Of a stretch of DNA of 64,000 nt, positions 18,304 to 27,562 are shown piece by piece. Position 1 is the first letter of the stretch, and the number at the start of each line of letters is the position of its first letter. The stretch is taken from the NCBI GenBank assembly GCA_046347475.1, contig JAXMGD010000005.1, positions 372,001-436,000 of the forward strand. Direction: 5' to 3'. Made by a program: the position numbers and the translations under genes. The notes beneath the pieces were generated by a model that saw nothing but the letters and a program-made list of their open reading frames with translations, did not search any database and was not told the DNA's origin. The DNA comes from CAMCXE01 sp046347475. Its GTDB lineage: Bacteria; Pseudomonadota; Gammaproteobacteria; Pseudomonadales; Cellvibrionaceae.

Positions 18304-19431
18304 ATGCAGCAACTTAATTGGCTGAAACACAAAATAGTCTGCCTGTTGGTTTTTGTGATGGCGATGCTGTGTAGTTTGGGTATTCAGGCGGAACGAATAA
18401 AAGACATAGCCTCGGTGCAGGGCGTGCGCTCTAATCAGTTGGTGGGGTATGGCCTGGTAGTTGGGCTGGATGGTACGGGTGATCAAACTAACCAAGCGCC
18501 TTTTACGGCACAGTCTTTTTCTGCGATGTTAAAACAATTTGGTATTACTGTGCCCGAAGGCGCCAAATTTCAATTAAAAAATGTTGCCGCTGTGGCGGTT
18601 AATGCTGAACTGCCAGCGTTTGCAAAGCCTGGGCAAAATATTGATGTGACTGTGTCCTCGCTTGCCAATGCAAAAAGTTTGCGCGGTGGCACTCTTTTAT
18701 TAACGCCCTTGCGAGGTGTGGATGGGAATGTATATGCGATTGCACAGGGTAATTTAGTGGTGGGTGGTTTTGGTGTGGAGGGTAAGGATGGCTCCAAAAT
18801 TACGGTGAATATTCCAAGCGCAGGGCGTATTCCCAATGGAGCATCCGTTGAGCGCACGGTACCCAATCAATTTGCGGGCGGCGAAAATATTATTTTAAAT
18901 TTACATACCGCTGATTTTACCAATGCCAAAAGAGTAGCCCAGAGTATTAATGATTTGGTGGGCCCTAATATTGCTCAAGCGCAGGATTCTGTCTCTATAA
19001 GTGTACAAGGGCCTAAAAATCCAAACCAACGAGTTGAATATCTTTCCTTGTTGGAAAATATAGAAATTGAAATGGCTGATAGCGCCGCGCGTATTGTGAT
19101 TAATTCGCGAACGGGCACTATTGTGGTGGGCAAAAATGTACGCGTATCACCGGTTGCGGTCACACACGGTTCACTGACGGTTACGGTAAAAGAAGATGTG
19201 CAGGTAAGCCAGCCTAATGCATTAGCCAACGGCCAAACGGCGGTTGTGCCCAATAGTAATGTTGGGGTTAGCCAGGAAAAATCGCCTATGTTTAAGTTTT
19301 CGCCTGGGCCTACCATAGAAGATATTGTAAAAGCAGTTAACCAAGTGGGTGCGGCACCCGGTGATTTAATGGCCATTTTGGAAGCGCTTAAACAAAGTGG
19401 CGCCTTAAAAGCTGAATTGGTAGTGATCTAA
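18304..19431 (+). CDS. flgI: Flagellar P-ring protein FlgI
   Basis: 375 aa with a Sec signal peptide (cleavage near IQAERIKDIASVQ). It has the characteristic VQGVRSNQLVGYGLVVGLDGTGDQ, RIVINSRTGTIVVGKNVRVSPVAVTHGSLTV and the C-terminal TIEDIVKAVNQVGAAPGDLMAILEALKQSGAL. FlgI forms the periplasmic P-ring around the rod. AGAGGT precedes the ATG. The stop codon is directly followed by the flgJ ATG. Confidence 0.96.
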   Translation: MQQLNWLKHKIVCLLVFVMAMLCSLGIQAERIKDIASVQGVRSNQLVGYGLVVGLDGTGDQTNQAPFTAQSFSAMLKQFGITVPEGAKFQLKNVAAVAVNAELPAFAKPGQNIDVTVSSLANAKSLRGGTLLLTPLRGVDGNVYAIAQGNLVVGGFGVEGKDGSKITVNIPSAGRIPNGASVERTVPNQFAGGENIILNLHTADFTNAKRVAQSINDLVGPNIAQAQDSVSISVQGPKNPNQRVEYLSLLENIEIEMADSAARIVINSRTGTIVVGKNVRVSPVAVTHGSLTVTVKEDVQVSQPNALANGQTAVVPNSNVGVSQEKSPMFKFSPGPTIEDIVKAVNQVGAAPGDLMAILEALKQSGALKAELVVI

Positions 19432-20550
19432 ATGGCCGCGCCGAGTTTGCCTGCAGCCGCAACCTCCGCTGGGGATATATATACCGATGTAAATTCCCTT
19501 GCGAAACTAAAAAATGTGAAGGACCCAAAAGCGGCCTTAAGCAAGGTTGCTATGCAGTTTGAATCCATGTTTATCGGCATGATGTTAAAATCCATGCGGC
19601 AGGCCAATGCTGCCTTTGAGGAAGATGGTCTGTTTGAGTCAAAAGATTCGCTTTTTTACCGCGACATGTACGATCAACAATTATCCATTGAAATGGCCAA
19701 AGGGCGCGGCATTGGTATAGCGAAAGCGCTTGAGCGCCAGTTGGCGCCAATGGTGTCAAAAACAATGGTGTCAAAAACACAACCTAACCATTCTGTTGCT
19801 CAAAACACCACTGAAGATCACACATCGGATCAGAATGATGCTGTTAATAAGGCTGAAGAAACACAGGGCAAGCAGGATTGGCGCAGAGTGATTGCATCTG
19901 CGGCGCCTGTATTAATGAATAGTAAAGACTCCATTGAGCGCCAAGAAGAGCAGAAACAATCGCCACACTTTGTAAAACCACTCAGCCAAAGCGACTGGTT
20001 AGACCCTTATTTAGCACCGCCGGTAAATTCCACACAAAAACCTATCGACCTCAATATCAAATTGACGCTCAACAGTCCGCAGGATTTTATTGACCAGTTA
20101 TTGCCTTACGCCAAAGTAGCGGCCCGCCAATTGGGTGTAAATCCCTTGGTATTGGTTGCGCAAGCAGCGATGGAGACAGGTTGGGGTAAACGGATGGTGA
20201 GCGATAATGCAGGCAATTCCAGCAACAATCTATTTAATATAAAAGCCAATTCAGCCTGGAATGGCGATGCCATTGAGGTATCGACGTTGGAATATAAAAA
20301 CGGCACACCGCGCAAAGAATTGGCGCAGTTTCGGCAATATTCTTCTGTGGCCGATAGTTTTAAGGACTATGTCAATCTGTTGCAAAACAGCCCCCGTTAC
20401 CAATCGGCTCTCTCGGTTGCCCATGATGCTAAGCAATTTTTACGAGAACTACATGGCGCGGGATATGCTACAGACCCGCTATACAGTCAAAAAATATTTA
20501 GTTTATTTCAGACCATAGCGGATGGCCGCTATAAGAATGACGAAGAATAA
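19432..20550 (+). CDS. flgJ: Flagellar rod-capping muramidase FlgJ
   Basis: 372 aa. The N-terminal rod-capping part has KVAMQFESMFIGMMLKSMRQAN (about residues 41-65). A low-complexity linker follows (about 110-195), then a glucosaminidase/muramidase domain (about 215-370) starting DFIDQLLPYAKVAARQLGVNP with the catalytic-type Glu in LVAQAAMETGWGKRMV. It assembles the rod and cuts peptidoglycan to let it pass. It has no signal peptide because it leaves by the flagellar export system. It begins immediately after flgI. Confidence 0.95.
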   Translation: MAAPSLPAAATSAGDIYTDVNSLAKLKNVKDPKAALSKVAMQFESMFIGMMLKSMRQANAAFEEDGLFESKDSLFYRDMYDQQLSIEMAKGRGIGIAKALERQLAPMVSKTMVSKTQPNHSVAQNTTEDHTSDQNDAVNKAEETQGKQDWRRVIASAAPVLMNSKDSIERQEEQKQSPHFVKPLSQSDWLDPYLAPPVNSTQKPIDLNIKLTLNSPQDFIDQLLPYAKVAARQLGVNPLVLVAQAAMETGWGKRMVSDNAGNSSNNLFNIKANSAWNGDAIEVSTLEYKNGTPRKELAQFRQYSSVADSFKDYVNLLQNSPRYQSALSVAHDAKQFLRELHGAGYATDPLYSQKIFSLFQTIADGRYKNDEE

Positions 20551-20553
20551 CCT

Positions 20554-23500
20554 ATGGCCAGTGATCTTCTCGGTTTAAGTGTCAGTGGTTTGCGCGCCAG
20601 CCAAACAGCGCTTAATACCACAGGACATAATATTGCCAACGCCAATACCGATGGTTATTCCCGCCAGCGAGTGGAGGTTGCTACCAATCCGGCCAGTTAT
20701 ACCGGCGTGGGTTATATTGGTAATGGTGTATCGGTAGAATCCATTGAGCGTATTGCGAATCAATACGTTACAAACCAAGTGCGCACAGATGCAATTTTAT
20801 TTAACGAGGTCGATACCTTTCATAAACAAGTCGGCGGCTTAGATAATTTATTATCCAATGAGGCCACCGGTTTATCCTCCGCATTAGAAACGTTTTTTAA
20901 TGCCATGCAAAATGGCAGCAATGATCCAACGTCTATTCCGGCTCGGCAATTAATTATCAGTGAATCGGCCAACTTGGCGGACCGCTTTAATAGTATCTAC
21001 TCGCGCATGGATGATATTCGCAGCACCGTCAATTCGGCTATGGATATAGCCGTGGGGGAGGTGAACGCGCTCTCTTCCAGCATTGCTTCATTAAATTTAA
21101 AAATAACAGATGCGCGGGGCGTAGGCTCAGGAAATGAACCGAACGATTTATTGGATCAGCGCGACGAAGCGCTACGCAAATTATCGGAACTGGTAGGCAT
21201 TCAGGTATTTGATCAGGGCAATGGCCAGTTGAATGTATTGGCAGGCTCAGGCCAAAGCTTGGTGGTAGGTACACGGGCCCAACCTCTGTTGATTCAGGCA
21301 GACCCAAGCGACGCCAAACAAAAACAAATTTTTATGCAAACGGAATTGGCTACCATGCCCGTAAATGTTACGGGTGGGCAGTTGGGCGGTTTAATAAAAT
21401 TCCGCGACGAGGCGCTTAATTCGGGTTTTAACCAGTTGGGGCGCATTGCCATCGCTATGAGTACCAGTTTAAATACGCAGCATCACCAGGGTATTACGCT
21501 GGATAATCAATTTGGCAAAGATTTATTCACCGATATGAATGATGCGATTCTTGCGGCAGGCCGAGTCCATTCGTTCGCCACAAACCAACCGCCAGATGAT
21601 CAGCAACTTGGCCTTTTTGTTGAAGACGTGAGTAAAGTAGGTACCAGTAATTATGAGGTCTCTATTGAGGGGGGCGGTTTATTTCGCATTAAACGCAGCA
21701 GCGATTCAGTGGAAGTGGCAACCGGTTTGTTGCCCGGCCGCTTCCCTTTTAGTGCAGAATTTGACGGTTTAAAGTTGCAATTTAACGGCGGCACCTTTAA
21801 AGATGGTGATCATTTTTCATTATTGCCCACTCAGGATGCAGCGCGGGTATTTCAAAAAACAATTCTCAACCCTCAGGAGTTGGCCTTTGCCAACCCACTT
21901 TCCACAGAGACCTCATTGGGTAATATAGGTAGCGGCAAAATTGGTAGCGGCTCGGTTTTATCCCTGGTGGATAAAACCAATCAGCCTTTACCCTTATTTT
22001 CACAACCAGGCAAAATGAGCCCGCCATTAGTCGTGGTGTTTCGCTCAGAAACCACCTATGACATTTTAGATAATACAGACCCTGGCAACCCAGTGCAGCT
22101 AGACCCACCCATTCGCAACCAAATTTATGTGCCTGGTAGTGAAAATAAGCTGTTTCCTGAGGATAAATCCGTCACTATATTTTCTACCCAGGGGGATTTA
22201 TTAGGTTTGCCGGAGGGGCGGCGGCCTGTACTGCAGGCGGCCGTTTTACCCTCTGGCAGCGCGCCTAATTTTGCACAAACGGATTTCTCATCGCCTGCTG
22301 CACAATTTTCATTTTCAGTTACTGTATCTGAGACCCTCAACGGCAGCCAGGATGGTGTATTTAATGTACGCATCAATCAACCCGCCATAGCCGATAACAC
22401 AAGTTTGCTGCAGTCGATTAACAGTCAGTTATCCAATACGGGGGTACGCGCATTTATCGCTGATAACGGCAGCTTGAGTTTTAAAATGCAGAAGCCTGGC
22501 TACGGCAATATTACCCTGGGTGGTTACAACGCTGATCCTGATGGGGCGGGCGGCAGCGCGCCTGCGGGTACGGCTAATAATCTGTTGGGTTTTAATATTG
22601 AGTCTGGCAGCTTTACCAGTGTGGGCAATGCTCAAGGTGCCGCAGGTTTTGGTGCGTTAAATAATGGTTATCCCGCTGAGGTGGTGTCTATTTCGAAAGC
22701 CTCGCCGATTCCAGGCGGCACACCGACGGTATATGACATAGCCATCGGCTTAAATGCATCAGCCAAAACCATGGCATCCTCCTTAAATAATATTCCAGGT
22801 GTATCGGCCAACGCGTTTACTCAAGCCACCATTACCGGTTTGAACGTCACCCATACAGAGCCTTTGCAGTTGCAGTTAAATGGCGAAGACCTTATTACCT
22901 ATACCTACGATTCGTTGCAAAATAAATTTGTTATCCCCGATACTGTGCCGGACCCCGTCACTCATATTGATGATTTTAACGATTTTATTGCGAAGCAGAT
23001 TAATAGCAATGACAATTTAAAGGCCAGTGGTATTTTTGCGAATGCTGGGGTAAATGCCACAACAGGGCGCCCGGAAATTCGCGTGTACGCAAAATTTGGC
23101 GATGATTTATCCGTGGCATTTACCGCTGCGGCGGGTGAATCCATTGCTGTTAATGATGGCGAAAACCCGGACTTAACCCTAACTGGACAGGGTAATGGAT
23201 TGGCGAGTGCCATCGCGGTCGGCGGGCGCTTAGATGTCGCCATGGATGATGATTTAACTATTAGTACCTTTGCGAACGAGAGTTTAATTTTTGGTGATAC
23301 TCAGGCGGCAGGCTTTAGTAAAAATAATTATTTAGGCATACAGGCAAGCATTAATGGCTCACCTAAAGCCGGTGATAAATTTGTGCTTGATTTTAATCAT
23401 AATGCTGCCTCTGATAATCGTAACGCACTTGATTTGGTGAACTTACAGGCCAAAAAAACCATGGCCGGAGGGCTTGCCAGTTTTGGTGAGGGGTATGGCG

Positions 23501-23727
23501 CTGTGGTTGAAGCCGTGGGTATTCAAACCAACGCGGCAAAAATTAATTCTGAAGCGGCTAAACAGGTATTGGCGCAGACGACACAATTGCGTGATTCACT
23601 CTCGGCGGTAAATATGGATGAAGAAGCTGCCAACCTGGTTAAATTTCAGCAGTTGTATTCAGCCAACGCCCGCGTGATTCAAACGGCTCGCGAGTTATTT
23701 AACACCCTTTTGCAATCGTTTGGTTAG
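20554..23727 (+). CDS. flgK: Hook-associated protein FlgK / HAP1 (enlarged)
   Basis: 1057 aa, nearly twice Salmonella FlgK (553). The N-terminus LSVSGLRASQTALNTTGHNIANANTDGYSRQRVEVATN and the C-terminus VNMDEEAANLVKFQQLYSANARVIQTARELFNTLLQSFG are standard. The middle (about residues 320-950) is expanded, with beta-rich, Gly/Asn/Asp-rich modules. FlgK links hook and filament. It starts 3 bases after flgJ with a poor ribosome site, suggesting translational coupling. A 425-bp gap with a palindromic repeat separates it from flgL. Confidence 0.95.
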   Translation: MASDLLGLSVSGLRASQTALNTTGHNIANANTDGYSRQRVEVATNPASYTGVGYIGNGVSVESIERIANQYVTNQVRTDAILFNEVDTFHKQVGGLDNLLSNEATGLSSALETFFNAMQNGSNDPTSIPARQLIISESANLADRFNSIYSRMDDIRSTVNSAMDIAVGEVNALSSSIASLNLKITDARGVGSGNEPNDLLDQRDEALRKLSELVGIQVFDQGNGQLNVLAGSGQSLVVGTRAQPLLIQADPSDAKQKQIFMQTELATMPVNVTGGQLGGLIKFRDEALNSGFNQLGRIAIAMSTSLNTQHHQGITLDNQFGKDLFTDMNDAILAAGRVHSFATNQPPDDQQLGLFVEDVSKVGTSNYEVSIEGGGLFRIKRSSDSVEVATGLLPGRFPFSAEFDGLKLQFNGGTFKDGDHFSLLPTQDAARVFQKTILNPQELAFANPLSTETSLGNIGSGKIGSGSVLSLVDKTNQPLPLFSQPGKMSPPLVVVFRSETTYDILDNTDPGNPVQLDPPIRNQIYVPGSENKLFPEDKSVTIFSTQGDLLGLPEGRRPVLQAAVLPSGSAPNFAQTDFSSPAAQFSFSVTVSETLNGSQDGVFNVRINQPAIADNTSLLQSINSQLSNTGVRAFIADNGSLSFKMQKPGYGNITLGGYNADPDGAGGSAPAGTANNLLGFNIESGSFTSVGNAQGAAGFGALNNGYPAEVVSISKASPIPGGTPTVYDIAIGLNASAKTMASSLNNIPGVSANAFTQATITGLNVTHTEPLQLQLNGEDLITYTYDSLQNKFVIPDTVPDPVTHIDDFNDFIAKQINSNDNLKASGIFANAGVNATTGRPEIRVYAKFGDDLSVAFTAAAGESIAVNDGENPDLTLTGQGNGLASAIAVGGRLDVAMDDDLTISTFANESLIFGDTQAAGFSKNNYLGIQASINGSPKAGDKFVLDFNHNAASDNRNALDLVNLQAKKTMAGGLASFGEGYGAVVEAVGIQTNAAKINSEAAKQVLAQTTQLRDSLSAVNMDEEAANLVKFQQLYSANARVIQTARELFNTLLQSFG

Positions 23728-23978
23728 CGCTCTGGCGGCTTGTTAGCCCTGTATCCTGCAGGTTGGCCCAGTGAATTACGGCTCCAACGGAAAAGGATTT
23801 TACCGGTGTTATGGCTGGAGCTATTTCTTCGCAGATATTTATTCTGCACCTTATTTTTACCGACTCATCCTGCTTGCTTCTATTTATTCACAGCAATTTA
23901 GTGAGTTCTATTGGCGGCGCGCTTCTGTTTTCAAGGCTGTTTTTGTGCCCAACATTCATCTTATTGGCCGGGCGAAAG

Positions 23979-24073
23979 TAAACACTACAGGGTGTTTCAG
24001 ACCGTAAAAAAAAGACTTTTTTGACCAGCCTACAAGGAAGTATTTACGGCGTGTTTGAAGTGCTATGTATTCT
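23979..24073. repeat. Nested palindrome repeat, copy A (degenerate)
   Basis: About 95 bp with the same layout as the copies at 34.3 and 43.9 kb: TTTCAGACCGT, an A-run/T-run hairpin, GACCAGCCTACAAGG, TATTTACGGCGTGTTTGAA. Outer arms pair imperfectly, several positions only as G-T. It lies in the flgK-flgL gap; the rest of that gap (23728-23978) shows nothing I can name. Confidence 0.7.
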
Positions 24074-24101
24074 TTGTTTTTGGTAGGGGAGCAATAGCAG
24101 C

Positions 24102-24116
24102 TGGCACAAATTCTGC
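24102..24116 (+). promoter_or_regulatory. Candidate sigma-54 promoter of flgL
   Basis: TGGCACAAATTCTGC has the -24 TGGCAC block and the -12 GC at the right distance, with C for T at one position of the -12 element. The predicted start near 24128 leaves a 25-base leader. It would explain how flgL is expressed after the 425-bp gap. Confidence 0.55.
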
Positions 24117-24152
24117 CTGTGGTATTGCAGTGAACCCTTTGTTAGGTGTGTT

Positions 24153-25748
24153 ATGCGTATTTCGTCAGTGCAAATATTCGATATTGCCAACCGCAATATG
24201 AGTGATTTAAGCGGGGCTATTACAAAAACCCAAGAGCAAATTTCCTCCGGTAAGCGAGTATTGACGCCTGCGGATGACCCTGTGGCCTCCACCAAAATCC
24301 TGCAGTTGACAGAGGAGTTGGCCAATGTAAAACAATACTCTGCCAACATTAATGCCGCACGCAATAGCCTAAGTTTGACGGAAACAAGCCTGAATGGGGT
24401 GACAGATTTAATTCACCGTATTCAAGAGCTGGCAATTTCTGCCGGTAACACGGCCACCCTCAGTAAAAATGAGTATGCCGCTTTCGCCAGTGAAGTGGAT
24501 TCGCGCCTGCAGGAGTTGATGAATTTGGTGAATACCAAAAATGCGAACGGTGATTTTATTTTTGCTGGCTTTAAAAGCCGCCAGCCACCTTTTACCGGCG
24601 ATGCACTCAGCGGGTTTCGCTACAATGGCGACGAGGGCCAACAGAAAATAAAAGTGGCTAATAATACGTTTATTCCCGCTACCGATTCCGGTAAAAGCGC
24701 GTTTGTTGATGTGCCCAGTAGCGCCAATACAATTAACACCTATGTGAGCCCGTCCAACAAATCCGATCCGCCGTTAAAAATAGGCGTTGGGCGGGTGGTG
24801 GATCAAAAGGTTTATGATGATTTTTATCCTGAAGATATAGTGATTACGTTTAATGCCGACGGCAATGTTGTGCCGCAGGGGAAAAACTTTACCGCTACTG
24901 AAAAATCCACCGGCCGAGTTTTGCTGAGCAATCAGCCTTATACACCTGGGCAGGAGATAACTCTGGCGGGTGTGGCGGTAAAAATTAGCGGCAATCCTGT
25001 CTCCGGGGTTGCGTCGGTGCCTGCAACCCAAGCATTTGGTTCAGCCTTGCCAACTGGGCCGTTTGATTTTTCTGCTAGCCCACAAACTCTGCAAGTGCGC
25101 GCCGGAGGGATCACGCAAACGCTGGTGCTGGATGCGAATATAACCAATACCGCTGATTTGGCGGCTAATTTAAATGATGTTGCCAATGGCAATGCGGCGC
25201 GCTTAGCAAGCTTAGGTATCCGTGTGGATGCACAGGGCTTTCACATGGATCAGGGCATTAATTTTTCGATAAGTAACGGCTCGGCTGCACTCGATACGGT
25301 AATGGGGCTCACCACGGCCGCTGGTAGCCAAAGTATTGATGGTGTGTTGGCTATACCGGGCGACCGAGCGTTTGTGGATTCATCTAACCGGCAGGATATT
25401 TTGACGACCCTCGCGCGATTTAGCGAAACCCTAAAAGCCTATGATGGCTCGACAGCATCCCGGCAAGCTATTACGGGCGTGGTTGCCGCCACCTTGGATA
25501 ATTTAAATTTTGCCCAGACCAGTGTTTTAAATGTGGTATCGACCATCGGCGCGCGAGTGAATACTTTGGATTCAACTGAAGCCCAACATTTAGATACTCA
25601 AGTGGTGGGGGAGAAGGTATTGAGCGATTTAAGCCATTTGGATTACGCCGAAGCGGCTACCCGTTTATCGCAACAATCTATGGTGTTAGAGGCCACTCAG
25701 CAGTCATTTATTCGCGTGAGTCAGTTGACCTTGTTTTCTAAGTTGTAA
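24153..25748 (+). CDS. flgL: Hook-associated protein FlgL / HAP3 (enlarged)
   Basis: 531 aa against 317 in Salmonella. The flagellin-like N-terminus is MRISSVQIFDIANRNMSDLSGAITKTQEQISSGKRVLTPADDP, and the C-terminus QVVGEKVLSDLSHLDYAEAATRLSQQSMVLEATQQSFIRVSQL. The insertion falls in the middle (about residues 180-400). FlgL joins FlgK to the filament. AGGTG precedes the ATG. No flagellin gene follows; the next gene is convergent glyA. Confidence 0.95.
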   Translation: MRISSVQIFDIANRNMSDLSGAITKTQEQISSGKRVLTPADDPVASTKILQLTEELANVKQYSANINAARNSLSLTETSLNGVTDLIHRIQELAISAGNTATLSKNEYAAFASEVDSRLQELMNLVNTKNANGDFIFAGFKSRQPPFTGDALSGFRYNGDEGQQKIKVANNTFIPATDSGKSAFVDVPSSANTINTYVSPSNKSDPPLKIGVGRVVDQKVYDDFYPEDIVITFNADGNVVPQGKNFTATEKSTGRVLLSNQPYTPGQEITLAGVAVKISGNPVSGVASVPATQAFGSALPTGPFDFSASPQTLQVRAGGITQTLVLDANITNTADLAANLNDVANGNAARLASLGIRVDAQGFHMDQGINFSISNGSAALDTVMGLTTAAGSQSIDGVLAIPGDRAFVDSSNRQDILTTLARFSETLKAYDGSTASRQAITGVVAATLDNLNFAQTSVLNVVSTIGARVNTLDSTEAQHLDTQVVGEKVLSDLSHLDYAEAATRLSQQSMVLEATQQSFIRVSQLTLFSKL

Positions 25749-25817
25749 TGAATGGGCGGGAGGGTTGGTGCGGAGTTTTGATCGGTGGCTGGTGTGAGGG
25801 GAGGGCGTCCGTGCCCT

Positions 25818-25872
25818 TTAACAGCCTGTTGAAATACGTTGTGCCGCCAGGCCTAGTTCAACAAGCTGTTAA
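25818..25872. repeat. Inverted repeat between convergent flgL and glyA
   Basis: TTAACAGCCTGTTGAA (25818-25833) pairs with TTCAACAAGCTGTTAA (25857-25872) at 15 of 16 positions around a 23-nt loop. It sits between two converging genes and may act as a two-way terminator, although no T-run follows. Confidence 0.6.
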
Positions 25873-25880
25873 GGATTATT

Positions 25881-27149
25881 TTATTCCGCAGCGTACACAG
25901 GGAATTTTTTGCACAGGGCTAAAACTTTATTTTTCACCTCGGCGATAGTGGCTTCACTGGTGCCGTTTTCCAAGCTATCTAATACATCCACCATCCAGTT
26001 AGCCAGGTCAACGCATTCGGCTTCTTTAAAGCCTCGTGTGGTAACGGCCGGTGTGCCTACGCGTAAACCGCTGGTAACAAAGGGTGAGCGTGGGTCGTTA
26101 GGGACAGCATTTTTGTTTACGGTGATATTGGCATTGCCCAAGGCTTCATCGGCGTCTTTACCGGTATAGGATTTACCAATTAAATCCACCAGCATTAAAT
26201 GGTTCTCGGTGCCGCCGGATACAATTTTTAAACCGCGTTCAATAAAGGTTGTGGCCATGGCTTTGGCATTTTTAATGACTTGGGCTTGGTAGGTTTTAAA
26301 TTCAGGGCTCATGGCTTCTTTAAAGCTCACCGCTTTGGCGGCGATTACATGCATTAAAGGGCCACCTTGGAAGCCGGGGAAAACCGCAGAATTTAATTTC
26401 TTTTCTATTTCTTCATTTTTTTTCGCCAGAATTAAACCGCCGCGTGGGCCGCGCAGGGTTTTATGGGTGGTGGAGGTGGTGACATCGGCAATGGCCACTG
26501 GCGAGGGGTAAAGGCCTGCCGCCACGAGGCCTGCTACGTGGGCCATATCCACTAATAAATAGGCGCCCACTTCATCGGCAATGGCGCGGAATTTTTGCCA
26601 ATCCATAATTTGTGAGTAAGCGGAAAATCCGGCGACCACAATTTTAGGTTTGTGTTCGCGGGCTAAACGGGCCACTTCCTCGTAATCCACCAGGCCGGTT
26701 TCTGGGTTCAAGCCGTATTGCACTGAGTTGTAGAGTTTGCCGGAGGCGCTCACTTTGGCGCCGTGGGTGAGGTGGCCGCCGTGGGCCAGGCTCATACCTA
26801 AAATGGTATCGCCTGGGTTTAGCAATGCTAGGTACACAGCGGCGTTGGCTTGAGAGCCTGAGTGAGGTTGTACGTTGGCGTAGTCGGCACCGAAGAGGGC
26901 TTTGGCGCGTTCAATGGCGAGGGCTTCAGCGGTATCAACATATTCGCAACCGCCGTAGTAGCGCTTACTGGGGTAGCCTTCGGCGTATTTGTTGGTGAGT
27001 TTGGTGCCTTGGGCCGCCATCACCTGGGGGCTGGTGTAGTTTTCAGAGGCAATCAGCTCGATGTGCTCTTCTTGTCGGTGGCCTTCGTTCTGGATGGATG
27101 CCCATATTTCAGGGTCAAAGTGCGCCAGGGTTTCATTAGGGTTAAACAT
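25881..27149 (-). CDS. glyA: Serine hydroxymethyltransferase
   Basis: 422 aa from the ATG at 27149, preceded by GAGG; a 33-residue longer form from 27248 is possible but not typical. The N-terminus is MFNPNETLAHFDPEIW; then come IASENYTSPQVMAAQGT, YAEGYPSKRYYGGCEYVD, and the PLP-binding segment VTTSTTHKTLRGPRGG with the Schiff-base lysine. It interconverts serine and glycine, charging tetrahydrofolate with one-carbon units in the cytoplasm. It is monocistronic and divergent from the GGDEF-EAL gene. Confidence 0.96.
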   Translation of the reverse strand: MFNPNETLAHFDPEIWASIQNEGHRQEEHIELIASENYTSPQVMAAQGTKLTNKYAEGYPSKRYYGGCEYVDTAEALAIERAKALFGADYANVQPHSGSQANAAVYLALLNPGDTILGMSLAHGGHLTHGAKVSASGKLYNSVQYGLNPETGLVDYEEVARLAREHKPKIVVAGFSAYSQIMDWQKFRAIADEVGAYLLVDMAHVAGLVAAGLYPSPVAIADVTTSTTHKTLRGPRGGLILAKKNEEIEKKLNSAVFPGFQGGPLMHVIAAKAVSFKEAMSPEFKTYQAQVIKNAKAMATTFIERGLKIVSGGTENHLMLVDLIGKSYTGKDADEALGNANITVNKNAVPNDPRSPFVTSGLRVGTPAVTTRGFKEAECVDLANWMVDVLDSLENGTSEATIAEVKNKVLALCKKFPVYAAE

Positions 27150-27474
27150 AAAGACCTCGAGTCTGCCGTTGGTTTTGAGAAAAAGCGCGCATTGTAACCA
27201 AACTTCCCCTGTGCCGACAGCGCTATGCACATTTGCCAGAGTGCTCATGGCGGGGGTTTGGGTAAGGGGCCTGGTGATAGGTGAATTATTTTAAGGTACG
27301 CGAGGGGGGCGCGTTGGGTTTGCCTGGACTAGGCAGGCCCTGGTGGACGGAGGTAGCTTGTGCTCACTTAAGAAAGCGAGGGAATAACTGCTCTGTGCGG
27401 TGCGCTTGGCAAATAACCACAATAGCCAGTTGGCGCCGGGATAATTGTATTTCTTCTTCTATACTCCTATAAGC
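27150..27474. other. Divergent intergenic region upstream of glyA
   Basis: This should carry the glyA promoter on the minus strand. I see no PurR, MetR or glycine-riboswitch signature and no convincing coding frame. Confidence 0.4.
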
Positions 27475-27502
27475 CCGGGCGAATTAAACCCGGCATTTTT
27501 TC
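27475..27502 (+). terminator. Weak terminator-like hairpin upstream of the GGDEF-EAL gene
   Basis: CCGGG (27475-27479) pairs with CCCGG (27489-27493) around a 9-nt A/T-rich loop, followed by CATTTTTT. With no gene ending here on the plus strand, it might instead act as a leader attenuator. Confidence 0.35.
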
Positions 27503-27562
27503 GCTCGGTGTTCACAGCGGCTTGCAGTACTCATTGATGTATCTAATAAAAATAGTGTCCCC

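Noticed and set aside
23771..24007. Small gene in the flgK-flgL gap (78 codons)
   Set aside because: No ribosome site, odd composition and its end lies in the palindromic repeat; no family recognised.
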